DNA from: Bathymodiolus brooksi
Taxonomy: Eukaryota; Mollusca; Bivalvia; Mytilida; Modiolidae
NCBI GenBank assembly: GCA_963680875.1
Contig: OY804589.1
Span: forward strand, 25,470,353-25,534,352
Length of the DNA: 64,000 bases
Direction: 5' to 3'
In this document: piece after piece, positions 9,640-20,668 of the stretch
How the letters are laid out: each line of letters begins with the position of its first letter
How positions within the stretch are numbered: the stretch's first letter is position 1
Program-made: the position numbers and the translations under genes
The notes under the pieces: model-generated
What the model was told of the DNA's origin: nothing
The model's database searches: none
Seen by the model: the letters and a program-made list of their open reading frames with translations, nothing else

Positions 9640-9967
9640 GACATTCATTTTGACTGTCGCCACCATGACTTGGTAACCGCTATGTACAGAGTATCTGGCC
9701 TGGGTCAGGAATGACCACGAATATATTCCGTTTGTTGGAGTCACGACCCTTTCCTCTCCTCATTCTTAACTAATCATCTGAGGAGGGGCTACCAACCCAT
9801 CCGAGGCAACTGAGTTCACCCCCGTTTTTGTGGGATTATTGTTGCTCAATCTCTGGTTGTTTTTATTAGTGTTTTGTCGAAAAAAAATTTGCTTTTTTGT
9901 ACTTCTTATTTTGGCCATTGTGTTGTCTGGTCTTCGATTTACGGCTTTTGGTTTCTTCTTTGGTTCT
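9640..9967 (+). mobile_element. Penelope-like 3' tail
   Basis: Shared blocks with the tails at 17300-17660, 20018-20235 (minus), 29150-29330 and 49626-49925 (minus) are GTCGCCACCATGACTTGG, CATCCGAGGCAACTGAGTTC, GTTGCTCAATCTCTGG and TTTTGGCCATTGTGTTGTCT. It runs straight into an element E copy at about 9968, so the two families may be parts of one element. No protein remnant is visible. Confidence 0.6.
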
Positions 9968-10222
9968 TTACCTATTTTGTTCCTGTATTTAAATACTGTT
10001 ATAGTGACAGTCGGAACCGTAATGAAAGCGGGAGGTTTGGCGCTTTAAAATCTGATTAAACCCACCATTTCTTTAGAAATGCCTGTACCAAGTCAGGGTC
10101 ATTACGGTTTTCACAGTTTTCCGGTTGTTGACTGATTTTGTCTGTTTATATAATTATGAGTTTTGACTTTCCCTTTGTAAGATTGTTCGGAGTTCGGTAA
10201 TTTTGTTATTACCCTTATCTTC
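9968..10222 (+). mobile_element. Element E copy
   Basis: Nearly identical to 2270-2525 from GTTATAGTGACAG to TTTTGTTATTACCCTTA. It is fused at its left end to a Penelope-like tail, where other copies have a different leader (TACCTGTTTTGTTC). Confidence 0.65.
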
Positions 10223-10464
10223 CAACTTTTCGAGCTCATGAGCTTTAATGAGATTTGTCCCTTTTTTCAATTTTTCGAGTATAGTATAGCAATAAAAAAT
10301 ATCAATTAAATTGTGTTCTCCGATTTTGGTGTTAAGAAGAATTTCACATTAGATTAAATAATTGTAATAGGCAATTCTCATTTGCTGAAGTTTATACGTT
10401 GGTACTATTACTTACAGATAAAAAAAAGGAGTGTGTTTTTTATGTTCAAATCTACGTGAGCAAA

Positions 10465-10690
10465 TTGTTGGATGTTCATAGTGCGGCCTCACTGAAAGAA
10501 CAGTCCACTATGACTCATTGTCCTGCCTCGGAGGAATGCAACTGGTCTGCTCTTCTGTTGTGTACTTAGCCGGAGAAACCGGAAATACTATCATCATAGT
10601 CTTTGGTGTGACCAGAGTGGGGCTCGAAAGTGTGATGGTGAGCACGCATAACCATTAATCCATCGAGATGATTCTTTGAGGACATCGGAA
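10465..10690 (-). mobile_element. Degenerate SINE-C copy
   Basis: CTCACTGAAAGAACAGTC, CTTAGCCGGAGAAACC, GTCTTTGGTGTGACC and GGGGCTCGAAA correspond in order to the SINE-C copy at 32085-32425. It is strongly diverged in the tRNA-like part. Confidence 0.55.
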
Positions 10691-11036
10691 ATTTGTACAG
10701 CATGCAGTATGTATGTCTATTGTTCTTATTACTCTTCAAACTATTGTTAAGGAAAAGTTATGGTAAAATCAAAATCAGAAAAACAATTGGTATTTCAATG
10801 TTGAAAGAAGGAAACCCGAAATAGCGATGTCCACTAAAGCATGTAATTTAATCATTCATTTTTTTATTTGCATTTTATCAAATGTATTTAATTGAAAATC
10901 TAAATTAATTCCATTATGATTGATGTTTGAAACTTTAATTAATATAACATTACATTAAATTTTAATTACATGGATAATAATTTCATAAATGTCATCATTT
11001 TTTAAAATATTATTTCAAAGATCTTCCAGTACTTTG

Positions 11037-11309
11037 AGGGGCCCGGGTGGCTCAATGAGTTAGGTCGCTGGATCTAACAGCTCATACAAGTCTATCACCA
11101 ATACGGCGTGGGTTCGCGCCTGGCTTTGTAAATTACAAAAAAGGGTGCACTCGACTCGTAGCCGTAAGTGATAAAGTTTACCAGTTGCCATGGTCGGTGG
11201 TTCTCTCCGGGTACTCCGGCTTCCTCCACCACTAAAACTGGTCGCCATGATATAGCTGAAACATTGCTGAAAGTGGCGTTAAAACACCAAAAATCAAATC
11301 AATCAAATC
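11037..11309 (+). mobile_element. SINE-B copy, near full length
   Basis: The tRNA-like head contains GGGTGGCTCAATGAGTTAGG and the B-box GGGTTCGCGCC. The body GGTGGTTCTCTCCGGGTACT is shared with SINE-A, as is the 3' GTGGCGTTAAAACACC, followed by a (TCAAA)n-like tail. SINE-A and SINE-B thus share the 3' domain but have different heads. Other copies: 24211-24482 and 47470-47745, both minus strand. Confidence 0.8.
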
Positions 11310-12253
11310 AAATTCAGCACTACTTTGTCTGATAGACAATACCACACTATCGGAAATAAATAAATGTTAGAGCATACCGACAGGGCAATCACAAATGGAC
11401 AATCCAGAGAAACTGCCAACATAGGTTACACAAGACGAAGAAAAACAAAACAAAAACACAACACAATATGTGGTGGACACCTCCATACGCAAACAAACAC
11501 AAAACATGTAAACAAACAACTGGAGGTAACGATTAACCGAACATCATTGTTTTGCGGAAAAACGGACATCACAACTGTTCCTAAAACCAATCAAAAATTC
11601 TTGCATTTTTTAAAAAATTATTTCTGTGCTAGGTCTTTCATGTCTTTTTTGTAATTTTCGTTCCTTTTTGTTACATGATATCATCTACAAGATATATTAA
11701 ATGTTGTTATTTTATTTATTTTTTAATTATTTTTGTTTTGTTTGTCCTTTTGTCTGTGGGTAAACATTTTTTTCATTTAACATGTGATTACTTCTCCCAG
11801 TAAATGACTCATGAGTAATTAAATTTAAATCTCATTAATTTCAACCAAAAAATAAAAATAATCAAGATTTTATGTGAAAAAAATTAATTAACATGTTTTT
11901 CTCTGGATTATTGACATTTTATATTATCGTACCACTTAGTCAAGACAACAACAATATGTTGATTATACATTGTACATGGTGTCCTTACATTACAGTGAGA
12001 CACGGAAATGTCTTGAAAAATATAATGTAGTATGATATTTGTTTTTCTAAGTATTTCTTGTCATTTTGACTTTTTTTTATTGTATTATCCTCTTAAGAAA
12101 ATGACTAGGAATACCAAGAAGCGTGAGTAATCCTTGTTATTAGGTCACATTATGGAGACGTCACGGCCAACTGTGAAACAAAAATTATTAGTAAATTATA
12201 TTATACTTTTCGTTTTTATTAACACTACATTGTATTTATCTTTGCGGGCAATC

Positions 12254-12302
12254 TGGTCCAATATATATACTATATTGGACCGGACGCGGTCCAATATAGC
12301 AT
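12254..12302. repeat. Short inverted repeat
   Basis: GGTCCAATATA...TATATTGGACC with a second inverted copy in GGTCCAATATAGCATATTG forms a compact hairpin cluster. Function unknown. Confidence 0.5.
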
Positions 12303-12649
12303 ATTGACAAAGATCGATATTACATTGACCAAAAATGAAACCATTAAATTTGCTCTTAAGCTTGTTGTTTATGGGTTCGTCTTCATGTATGGTGTATTTT
12401 GGCTCTTTGTTTAGTCCTTAAAGGATGTGTCTGCTTGAAATTAAACTTCAATGGTCATACTTAGATTTACATTTTTTCTATAATTTTAGTGATTGTTTTC
12501 GTATTTATATTAAAAATGTCCATATAATGCATCCAATTGTGTTCTGATTGAAATAGTTTTGGTCGGATTTGTATAATATATATTTAGTTATTTTTGAATT
12601 TGGAATATTTCTGCGAAATAAACTATGTGAAGATATACACATATACACT

Positions 12650-12705
12650 CGAATCTTAGGATAGACCTATATACAATGTATATAGGTCTATCCTTAGATT
12701 CGCGT
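12650..12705. repeat. Near-perfect hairpin (~24-bp arms)
   Basis: AATCTTAGGATAGACCTATA and its inverse TATAGGTCTATCCTTAGATT flank a short ACAATGT centre. It resembles a small foldback insertion. Confidence 0.7.
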
Positions 12706-12753
12706 AGCGAAACAAGATCTATCACTTCGACTATTGAAGTTATATTTCATAGC

Positions 12754-12920
12754 GGGTGTGGCCGAGTGGTCTAGGGCGCTGGACACAAAACTTAGCGATT
12801 GGTACTGCAGTGTATCAATGTTGCGAGTTCAAATTCCGTCGAGTGAGAACAAAAAAATGTCAGCTCAAAAATCTGATTCTAACACTGTTAGGTTAAATTT
12901 TCAGACGTATACATATATAA
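12754..12920 (+). mobile_element. SINE-D copy, tRNA-Leu/Ser-like head
   Basis: GCGGGTGTGGCCGAGTGGTC holds an A-box and GAGTTCAAATTCC a B-box. The acceptor arm does not pair, so it is a SINE head rather than a tRNA gene. The 3' body (TCTAACACTGTTAGG, TTTTCAGACGTATA) matches the minus-strand copy at 9045-9200. Confidence 0.7.
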
Positions 12921-13499
12921 GATGGTTCGTATTTATCGTCACTTTCGACAAATATTCAGGTACGTTGTGATGATCAGATTTATGTGGATGATGAAAACCC
13001 CGACTGCTATAACGAAATGACCGGTGATGGATGTCGTGGCTCTAACCGATGCCAGTTGTACACACATGTATTATAATAATATATAAGCTTGGGGTCTGAG
13101 GTCAACTACCATGACTATTCGGACACCCAGACCTCCTACATAGATATATAGAAAATATTAATGTCGTGTCTTAAATCAGTGAGGCTTACTGGGATAAAGG
13201 CGAATACACATAAACTTTCTATTTTTAGACACTACATTAATATTGTGTTTATCCTGGAGAAAAAATCACTTCAATCCATCAACGTTTATATTTTGAATTA
13301 AATTATAAAATTATAGACTTATCCCTTGATTGCCCCTTTTGATTTGAACTGGATTTACAACTAGGTTCCTAGAGCTCAACATGTAACATGTGCATGACAG
13401 GGGTACATATTTCGGTCAGAGATTGTATTAATTAAACATCTATCCAGTCAATGCAATGTTCCTGCTCAAATAGAACAAGTGCATGATAACTACCCACAA

Positions 13500-13622
13500 C
13501 CAATTAACCGTGTTGGTCTACTACAAAACGGACATTATCATCACCTCATCGACATATAAATTGTTCTCGCCATGACTTGGCTGAAACATTGGCTTTAAAC
13601 AACAGTCACTCGCTCACTATAC
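13500..13622 (+). mobile_element. SINE-C 3' fragment
   Basis: GTGTTGGTCTACTACAAA, GTTCTCGCCATGACTTGG and GCTTTAAACAACAGTCACTC define the 3' half of SINE-C. A second, more diverged fragment lies at 14190-14315 and a trace at 14420-14480. Confidence 0.6.
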
Positions 13623-13804
13623 GTTTATTAAAGCTTATATTCCGATATCAAGATCTTGTCGAAATATATTCCGTCTCTGCAGAAAAGATTATAAACGATG
13701 GATTTTCATATAGTGAAAATGTATAAAGATAAGTGGTCAAAAACAAAAATGTCAAAAATATTTTGTTATCAATGTGTGACGTAAAAGTATTTTTCACATT
13801 TACT

Positions 13805-14097
13805 TCACTGAGTTTGGTGCTGTTATGACAACTGTTTTACCTGTTTTGTTCAAGTATTGTTATAAATACGGTTATAGTGACAGCTGGAAACTTTGAGCCG
13901 TAATGAAAGGGGGAGGTTTGGCGCTTTAAAATCTGATTCGACCCACCATTTCTTTAGAAATGCCTGTACCAAGTCAGGGTCATTACGGTTTTCACAGTTT
14001 TCCGGTTGTTGACTGATTTTGTCTGTTTATATACTTATGAGTTTTTACTTTCCCTTTGTAAGATTGCTCGGAGTTCGGTAATTTTGTTATTACCCCT
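13805..14097 (+). mobile_element. Element E copy
   Basis: Full-length relative of 2240-2525, starting with TTTGGTGCTGTTATGACAAC and ending TTTTGTTATTACCCCTA. Confidence 0.65.
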
Positions 14098-14189
14098 ATT
14101 TACATCATATTAATACCTATGTTAACATATCTTTGGCAATATAAGGAAACATCTCGGACATCCAGACCTCCTACATAAATATATACCAA

Positions 14190-14315
14190 AATCAAACTAA
14201 CCATGTTGGTCTAATACAAAGTGGGCATCGTCGAAATATAACTTGCTCTCTATTTGACTTAGCTGAAACATTACTCATTTGGCGCTAAACAACAGGTACT
14301 CGCTCACTATTCGTT
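14190..14315 (+). mobile_element. SINE-C 3' fragment
   Basis: ATGTTGGTCTAATACAAAG, TAACTTGCTCTC and GCGCTAAACAACAGGTACTC match the 3' half of SINE-C. Confidence 0.5.
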
Positions 14316-14944
14316 TACTGATTATTTATTGTACATCCATTTATTACACGTGCTAACATACATTTGGCAAGAACAAAACACTCCTGACACCCAGACCTTC
14401 TACATAGATAGATGAAAAAAAAATCATTCAAAATTAACTTGTTCTCTCTGTGACTTTCTCATTTGGCTTTAAACTCACTATTTATACGTTCATTGAAGGA
14501 TTAATTTACACCAGTTTAATACCCATGATAACATTATTTTGACAATAAGGAAACAACTTTTTATTTATGTTCTATTTTATTATATTTTGACACTTAACAG
14601 CTGTAAACAGTTGTAAGCCTTTTTTTTTTTTTTTAAATTATTTATCATTTACCATTAAAATCAATTTATGTCAGATTCTGTGACAGATAATAAGACGACT
14701 TAACAAATGAAAACACAAAATAGGACGTATTTTCCGGGTTGTGGTGATTAAACATAAAATCAACACTTTATCGTTTCCTCATTAGACGTGATCTATTTGT
14801 ATATTTTGAATTCATAAACACATTATGTTATTATACATGTAATATCTCCTTGTATAAACTGATGGATGAAATCAATAAAAAAAAAACACAATTACACTGC
14901 ATTAAGAAGACCACCTTAGAAATTTATCTTATTTTTAGTGAGCA

Positions 14945-14979
14945 GTCCATAGAGTAGCTGCGGAACCGTATCCCTTTAT

Positions 14980-15017
<38 letters not shown>

Positions 15018-15142
15018 GCGGACCATCTATGGATAGCTGCGGAACCGTAGCCCTTTATGATACGGTTCCGCAGCTATCTGGTCCGCCCCCCCAAAAAAAA
15101 GGATCATAAAGGGATACGGTTCCGCAGCTATCCATAGAGATA
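14945..15142. mobile_element. Foldback element with nested inverted repeats and ~31-bp T tract
   Basis: TAGCTGCGGAACCGTATCCC (left) is inverted at about 15112-15130, with a further inverted pair inside (GGCGGACCATCT...CTGGTCCGCC). A tract of about 31 T (14986-15016) faces a shorter A-run after the C-run near 15090. A single-arm relative lies at 37750-37835. Confidence 0.7.
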
Positions 15143-15144
15143 CT

Positions 15145-15290
15145 AATAGTTTTGGCTTTGTTTAGATTTTTGGCTTTCCTATTTAGGCCCTATGGATTCC
15201 TTGCTCTCAACGATTTTGGCTTTCAGCATACCTGATGAAGGTTATTCATGATACGCCACGTTCGGAGAGAGGTCATGTTGTAAAGCTACT
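15145..15290 (+). mobile_element. Penelope-type 3' end with damaged hammerhead-like motif
   Basis: TTTTGGCTTTC and ACCTGATGAAGGTTATTCAT are present, but the GAAA half is lost (GATACGCC instead). Confidence 0.5.
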
Positions 15291-15291
15291 T

Positions 15292-15455
15292 TAAGCAATA
15301 TTTCAGTTATCTGGTGGCGGGGATAGGAGAAGACCATCGACCTGTCGCATGTCACTGCAAAACTGTATCACATTATGTTGTATCGAGTACACCTCGCTAT
15401 GAACGCGATTGTAACTCACAACTTTAGTGGTGATAGGCACTACGGTTTTACTACA
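15292..15455 (-). mobile_element. SINE-A, 5'-truncated copy
   Basis: CAATATTTCAGTTAT, GACCATCGACCTGTCGCA, TATCGAGTACACCTCGC and ACTTTAGTGGTGATAGGCA match SINE-A read in reverse. The 3' terminal GGCGTTAAAC part is missing. Confidence 0.7.
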
Positions 15456-16823
15456 TTCTAAGTTTATATGTTTATACATGCATCTAGTGTGGGGCACGTG
15501 TTGTGGTTAGGCTTGCATGGTCGTTGTGTTCAATATGCAATCATTCAGAGTGTCTCTAACTATTTAAGGTGGTACCATACACTTCAGGTAAAATTTGATC
15601 TGCTCGTTTAATTTTTTTATTTTTTTGGCAGTGTGTTTGAATATATCCACTGTAATAAATATCAAAATTTTAACAAATTCCAACCAACAGACTCAGATCT
15701 ATAAATTGACTAGCCACATAGCAGCTTTTCTCTCTGTGGTTTTGATCACCGAGATGATTGAAATCTGCATACAAATATCATATGATCAAAACGTTCAACT
15801 GATTTTAAAGAGTTGGCTCCCTGTAGTGTATGGTATCACCTTAAGAATTGATTTCAATTCCCGCCTGATCCGCGGTGTACCCGATATAACTCAATGAGAT
15901 CAAATATGTGAATTTTATCTTTAGCTGGTTTAATTACTTTACTTTTGAAATGTTGAATTTATTCTGTAGACAAAAAGGTATAAATGATCGTCGTTTGCTT
16001 GGAGATTTCTTTGTTTTTAAACGATGACACTTTGCATTACATACTTAATATATAAAATTTGGACCGAGATCATACACATGTTTATGACTGGATAAGCATA
16101 TCATCATAAATAATATTAAAAGTTGGTTCGTGATATGGCAATCTTGTTTCTCTCATGGCAACTTCTACATTAACATTGTAGCTTAGCTGGCTTAACGTCA
16201 TAAACACACTTTATTTAGAGTGCAAGAAAGGCTATGTTTCCGTCTTCTCTTGAAAAGTACAGTTAACGTTGACAGTTTTCACAAACATCAATTAAATGTT
16301 GCATGCAATTGACTTTTGAATATAGTTGATGTTATTGACACAATTACAGCTTGAATAACATTTAAATTGCGTTCCTGACATTTACGGACAAAATTACGTA
16401 ATATTTTTTAGCATTCTGAATTGCATTTAAAACCTTAAGTAAACTGACGATAAACTGTGGCCATTGGTTACAACATGACAATTAGTATTTAAGCATTGAA
16501 AAATATAATCATATGTTTAATTCCAATTCAAAGAAAATATTAAAACAAAAACATATTTAATGGGTCATTATTTAGTTTTGCAGTGGTGGTTAGTGTAAAC
16601 ATATTTTATTAATCAATACATATGAATATAGTACAACAATTTAAATACAACAATAGTAATGACTATGAATTAATTAAGAGGATCCGAAAACAAATTATTA
16701 AACTTATATAAATCCGTATCCCAGTGGTGGTTGGTTGCTGGACTATATGACATAAAAGACTCGTTCTTTCTGCTGAAATAACACCTATAATATTTTATAC
16801 CCGTGTTTCTGTGATTGTAAATG

Positions 16824-17074
16824 GGTTAGGATTGTGGTGTTTAACGCCATTTTCAACAATATTTCCAGTTATATCGTGGCGGTCAGTTTTATTGATGGAT
16901 GAAACCAGAGTATCCGGAGAAAACCATAGACCTGCTGCAAGTCATTGACAAACTTTATCACTTAATGTTGTATCGAGTACCCTTCGCCATGAGCGGGATT
17001 CGCACTCACAACTTAAGTGGTGACAGATACTGATTGCACATGTAGTTGTAAATCCAACTACAATAAGATCACCA
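16824..17074 (-). mobile_element. SINE-A copy
   Basis: It is complete from TGGTGTTTAACGCCA to AGTTGTAAATCCAACTAC (reverse). The internal promoter boxes are recognisable but mutated. Confidence 0.75.
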
Positions 17075-17299
17075 GGGATTGTAAATTGTTTTCTCTTCAA
17101 AACATTTGCCTTGCACAGAACCACTCCTAACAAAGTTTTGCAGTACGAAAGAGCGATGTATTCTCTAAACACGGGTCACACTCATTTATGTTCAGTCCTA
17201 GGAAGGATACGTTGTGCATGTGATTTGTAATAGTATTTCCTTGCTAGAGTGTTGCTGCTAATAAAGAAGTCACGTATTTAAGGGTTACTAATTGTAAGG

Positions 17300-17660
17300 T
17301 TGAGAATATCTCTAGAAACGTTTACGGTCGCCATCATGACTTGGTTTACCTTTACGGAATGTCTTTGTCACATGACTACGTTAACGGATATATTATGTGT
17401 GACGTAGTCAAATCTCGTCGTTTTCTTGTTCATGACTTTTAACCAGATTGTTATCATTAGTAACAGGACGGGTGCCACTAGTGGAGCAGAAACTGCTTAC
17501 TTTGTCATAGTTGGGTTTGGGTTGTTCAATCATTATATTTCTCTATAGTGTTCTGTGGAACATTGTTTGTATGTTTTTTAACACATATTTGGCTTTCAAA
17601 TTATTTGACTTTGAGCGTACCCGTTAAATGATATTCAAGAAAGATTTAGATATTTACGTT
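17300..17660 (+). mobile_element. Penelope-like 3' tail joined to hammerhead-type end
   Basis: TACGGTCGCCATCATGACTTGG, AGCAGAAACTGCTTAC and GGTTGTTCAATC match the Penelope-like tail. It continues without a break into TTTGGCTTTCAAATTATTTG and a decayed CTGATGA/GAAA region. This copy links the tail family to the hammerhead-like end family. Confidence 0.55.
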
Positions 17661-17904
17661 ATGATACATGTTTTATCTCAATGTTAAACACAGACATTCT
17701 CTGGATTTTTTACAACACTAATTATATCTTTCATTTATAATAATGGTTTCTGTAGCTGTATTAATGGAGGAGATGGATTATGTTTTATGGCGCAAGGATT
17801 AACTCATTATAATAAATCGTGAGAAAAACAACAGCGGGCGGCTTTAGTAATCTACGGAATGTTCGTATATTGTGTTGACAAATGTAGACGTTACTCGGCA
17901 TACG

Positions 17905-18085
17905 ATATACAGTCAGACCTGTCTTAGAGGGCACATCTATATAACAAATCACTGTCTATAAAGAGCAGTCTATTTTTTTCCATTTAATGAATAGTACATA
18001 TAATCTTAACCTGTATATAAAGGGCAACTGCTCATAAAAGGCACATGTACATTTTCAGGTTCACTTGAGCGTCCTCTACATACAT
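17905..18085 (+). mobile_element. Dispersed repeat, also at 25895-26075
   Basis: AGGGCAC-TCTATATAACAAA, TCACTGTCTATAAAG, ATTAATGAATA and ACCTGTATATAAAG occur in the same order at both places. The second copy has an internal duplication of the TCTATATAACAAATCACTGT block. Class unknown. Confidence 0.6.
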
Positions 18086-18329
18086 GTCTGGCTGTGAACG
18101 TCTTAATATATGTAGCGTCGTGTATACTAAATTAGACGTCTACGGTTTTAACTTAGAATACGTTATAGAGTCTAGTCATAAACTGTGAAAGATTAAATGT
18201 CCAGCCAAAACAACAAGACAGTTCAATTTATAGTGAGCGAAGACTTAAGACGGCCATGAGAACATCATTCAAATGTAGTATGAACGACAATTATAGCTTT
18301 TTTATCTGACGGACACAATAAAATATTCA

Positions 18330-18570
18330 AAGGGTCTGACTATATTTATAGCTAGAACACTCAAGATAGTGGAAAAAAATGAAAAACAAAAAATACCACA
18401 CTGTTGGAACAATTCCAAAATCCAATACAAAAATGGTAAAAGGTACAATCGATACCTTGACACACAAATACATGGCCGCTCATTTTCCTGGCTTGGCACA
18501 GACAATTCAATAAAAAGTGGCGGGGTTAAACTATATTTTTGGCCCAAATTTCTCCTCTTGGAAGTGACGC
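18330..18570 (-). mobile_element. Diverged relative of element E
   Basis: CCTGGCTTGGCACAGACA and AAAAGTGGCGGGGTTAAAC correspond to GTCTTGGTACAGGCA and AAATGGTGGGTTGAATC of the 24822-25012 copy. Low identity. Confidence 0.35.
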
Positions 18571-18839
18571 AATGAAGATCTAAGAATAATATGCTGATTT
18601 TGATTACCCTTTTAGTATCTTAAAACTTTTCTTACTAAGAATTGATCGATTGGTTGGTTGTTTTATCCAAATGAGTTTAAAATACCACCGACATTTTCAA
18701 GCCCGCCCCAAAATTTGACCTTTGCCTGTAATGTGACGAGGACAAATATACAAATCTCATCACAATGTTATATCTATTATATATCGCCAATGGCGGGAAT
18801 TGAAATAAATTCTGAAATGGGGATGTCATGCTATACGAA

Positions 18840-18900
18840 AAGTCTGTCCCTGGACCATAGAGGTTAACATTTTTGGTGAGTGCCACACTCCCTGTACGTG
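18840..18900 (+). repeat. Repeat shared with 39680-39740 (inverted)
   Basis: GACCATAGAGGTTAACAT and GAGTGCCACACTCCCTG occur here and, in reverse orientation, around 39685-39735. Confidence 0.55.
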
Positions 18901-19404
18901 GAAGACATATTAAGTGGACACATTGTAGCTGCTACTAAAGGTTAACTTTTCGTCACTACCCAATTCTTCATATTTTTATGTAATTGCCCCAAAGGTCCCA
19001 CTTCACCCTCATTTCTGTATAATTTTAGATATTGATGAACTTGCTTTCGTCATGAATATGCATGAGATATATTCCGCTGGACGTCAAGTAACTAACGATC
19101 AACCATTCGTGCATAGCTAACAATAAAATATATCCAAGCAAACATCCTTTGAAAAATATTTTCTTCAGAATAAATTAAACAATTTAGAAGTAAAGTAATT
19201 AAACCTGTTAAAAGGAAACAACATAGACGTATTACCGGCCGCTACTAATAACAAGATATTTTGCCAAACTGAAGGAAAATAACTTTCATTGTTGTCCTTC
19301 ATCTCAACATCACTGGTCTCGGTAATGTCAAACATGCAACATTGATATATCATAAACAAGATACAAGGCAAATGTCGTGAGTTTTGATTTAGAAGTAATA
19401 AAAA

Positions 19405-19510
19405 ATGTTGATATCTAATTTAGTGCGCACAGCGAGTTTCTGGAATAACCATCATCAGGTACGATCATAGTCTAAATATTGGAAAGCGAAATAACTTAAG
19501 TCTTTGAGAG
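19405..19510 (-). mobile_element. Penelope-type 3' end with hammerhead-like motif
   Basis: On the minus strand, CTGATGATGGTTATTCCAGA with GAAACTCG, then GCGCACTAAATTAGATATC. Among the copies here it best preserves the core. Confidence 0.5.
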
Positions 19511-20017
19511 CAAGTAAACTAAAGGACATAAACACAATAGCTGTGGATACTTATACGTGAATCAGATTGACCTTAATTTAATAAATTACATTATTTAAGA
19601 ACTGTAAATGTCAAACATCAATATATCTAATTAACCATGTCGGCGCCGAAGCACCTAGCTACTGGGTGGATGATACCATCGGGGGCCAATAGTCCACCAG
19701 TAGAGGTATTGACCCAGTAATAATAGTCAAGAAATAGACTGTAAAATGCTTATTTATCACCATACATAGGGGGAAGGTGATATGCACATGTCACTCTGCT
19801 TCACTTTCTCTTATGTTTACATTGAGACGTAATACAACATTAGATTGCACTTAATAAGTCAAACCTGTCGATGCGGTCACCCGTATTAAGCAGTCACATT
19901 TAATAAATGGTTACTTTTTTCTTGTCCTTTCATGGAAAATTTCATATGAATTGAATTTTCTTTTAAGAACTTACTTGTTTTATAAAGCCGAATTTTCTTT
20001 GTCTCAAATGTGACCTC

Positions 20018-20235
20018 TTAAGAAGAGTCTAAAGATACCAAAGGGGAAATCAGATTCCGTAAATTGAAGAAGAACAGATAATACAATGGCCAAAAGATAA
20101 AGGACAAAAGGACAAACAACGATCTACAAAACACTACATATAAAATTAAAGATCGAGTAACACGACTCCCACGTAAAACCGGTGGTGAACGCAGGTGCTC
20201 CGGAAGGGTGAGCAGTTCCTGGTCCACTTAATACA
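20018..20235 (-). mobile_element. Penelope-like 3' tail next to the exon 1 donor
   Basis: On the minus strand: AGGAACTGCTCACCCTTCCG, GAGCACCTGCGTTCACC, TTGGCCATTGTATTATCTG and CCCCTTTGGTATCTTTAGAC ending ACTCTTCTT. The 69-codon ORF is not a gene. It begins ~30 bp downstream of the ankyrin exon 1 donor, in the gene's orientation. Confidence 0.65.
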
Positions 20236-20265
20236 GGCTTGAATAAATACTAGATTTGTACTTAC

Positions 20266-20668
20266 CATTGTCAAGTAAAAGCTCAATCATATCTGCGTTT
20301 ATTTTTTCCGTTGCCTCATGGAGTGGTGTCATGTTATAATTGTCTGTTAGGTTTACATTAGATCCAATGTTTAAAAGACGTTTCGCGTCTGTGATATCAC
20401 CATCTCTTACTGCAAGGAAAAGTTGTGTTCGTCCTTTTGAATCTCGTTTGTCCAGAAGGTCTTCTGGATTGGGTGGCACTGATGAAACTGTTACGGAACG
20501 TTTCCGTTGTCGTTGCAACAACGGAGAAGTTGAATTCAAGCTCCATGAAGACGGAGAATGCTTCAAGCTGACTGTTGAAGATGCCGTTGAATCCTGTTTA
20601 GTTAGTTTGTCTTTATCTGAATTACTGCTTTGATCATTTTCGACTTCTTTGGATTTATCCTCCTCCAT
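20266..20668 (-). CDS. Ankyrin-repeat protein, exon 1 (N-terminus)
   Basis: It runs from ATG at 20668 to the donor AATG|GTAAGT at 20266/20265. The ATG is the first in frame and follows an AT-rich leader (a TATATT stands close upstream). The product starts with about 70 polar, Ser/Lys/Asp-rich residues with no signal peptide and a basic patch RQRKRSVTVSS (residues 53-63) that could be phosphorylated. Ankyrin repeats follow: about 76-108 (DSKGRTQLFLAVRDGD.., first helix degenerate) and 109-135 (NYNMTPLHEATEKINADMIE.., ending LLLDNG). Exon 2 completes this repeat in phase. Likely an intracellular scaffold; family not recognised. The intron reads through to 11 odd codons and a stop if unspliced. 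Confidence 0.88.

Larger units (their letters stand above)
944..20265 (-). other. 19.3 kb intron 1 of the ankyrin-repeat gene
   Basis: The interval lies between the donor after exon 1 (GTAAGT, 20265 downward) and the acceptor before exon 2 (TTTTCCAG, 944-945 on the plus strand as CT). Phase agreement across the gap supports direct joining. I looked for other ankyrin-like exons on the minus strand and found none convincing. The intron is mostly mobile elements and simple repeats, listed separately. Stretches where I recognise nothing include 1000-1590, 1860-2230, 10700-11030, 11310-12250, 15600-16820 and 18910-19400. Confidence 0.75.

Noticed and set aside
10465..10690. Independent regulatory or coding content
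   Set aside because: Aligns block by block with SINE-C.
12754..12845. Functional tRNA gene
   Set aside because: A- and B-boxes are present, but the acceptor stem does not pair and a SINE body follows.
20340..20633. 97-codon plus-strand ORF
   Set aside because: Shadow of ankyrin exon 1 on the opposite strand.
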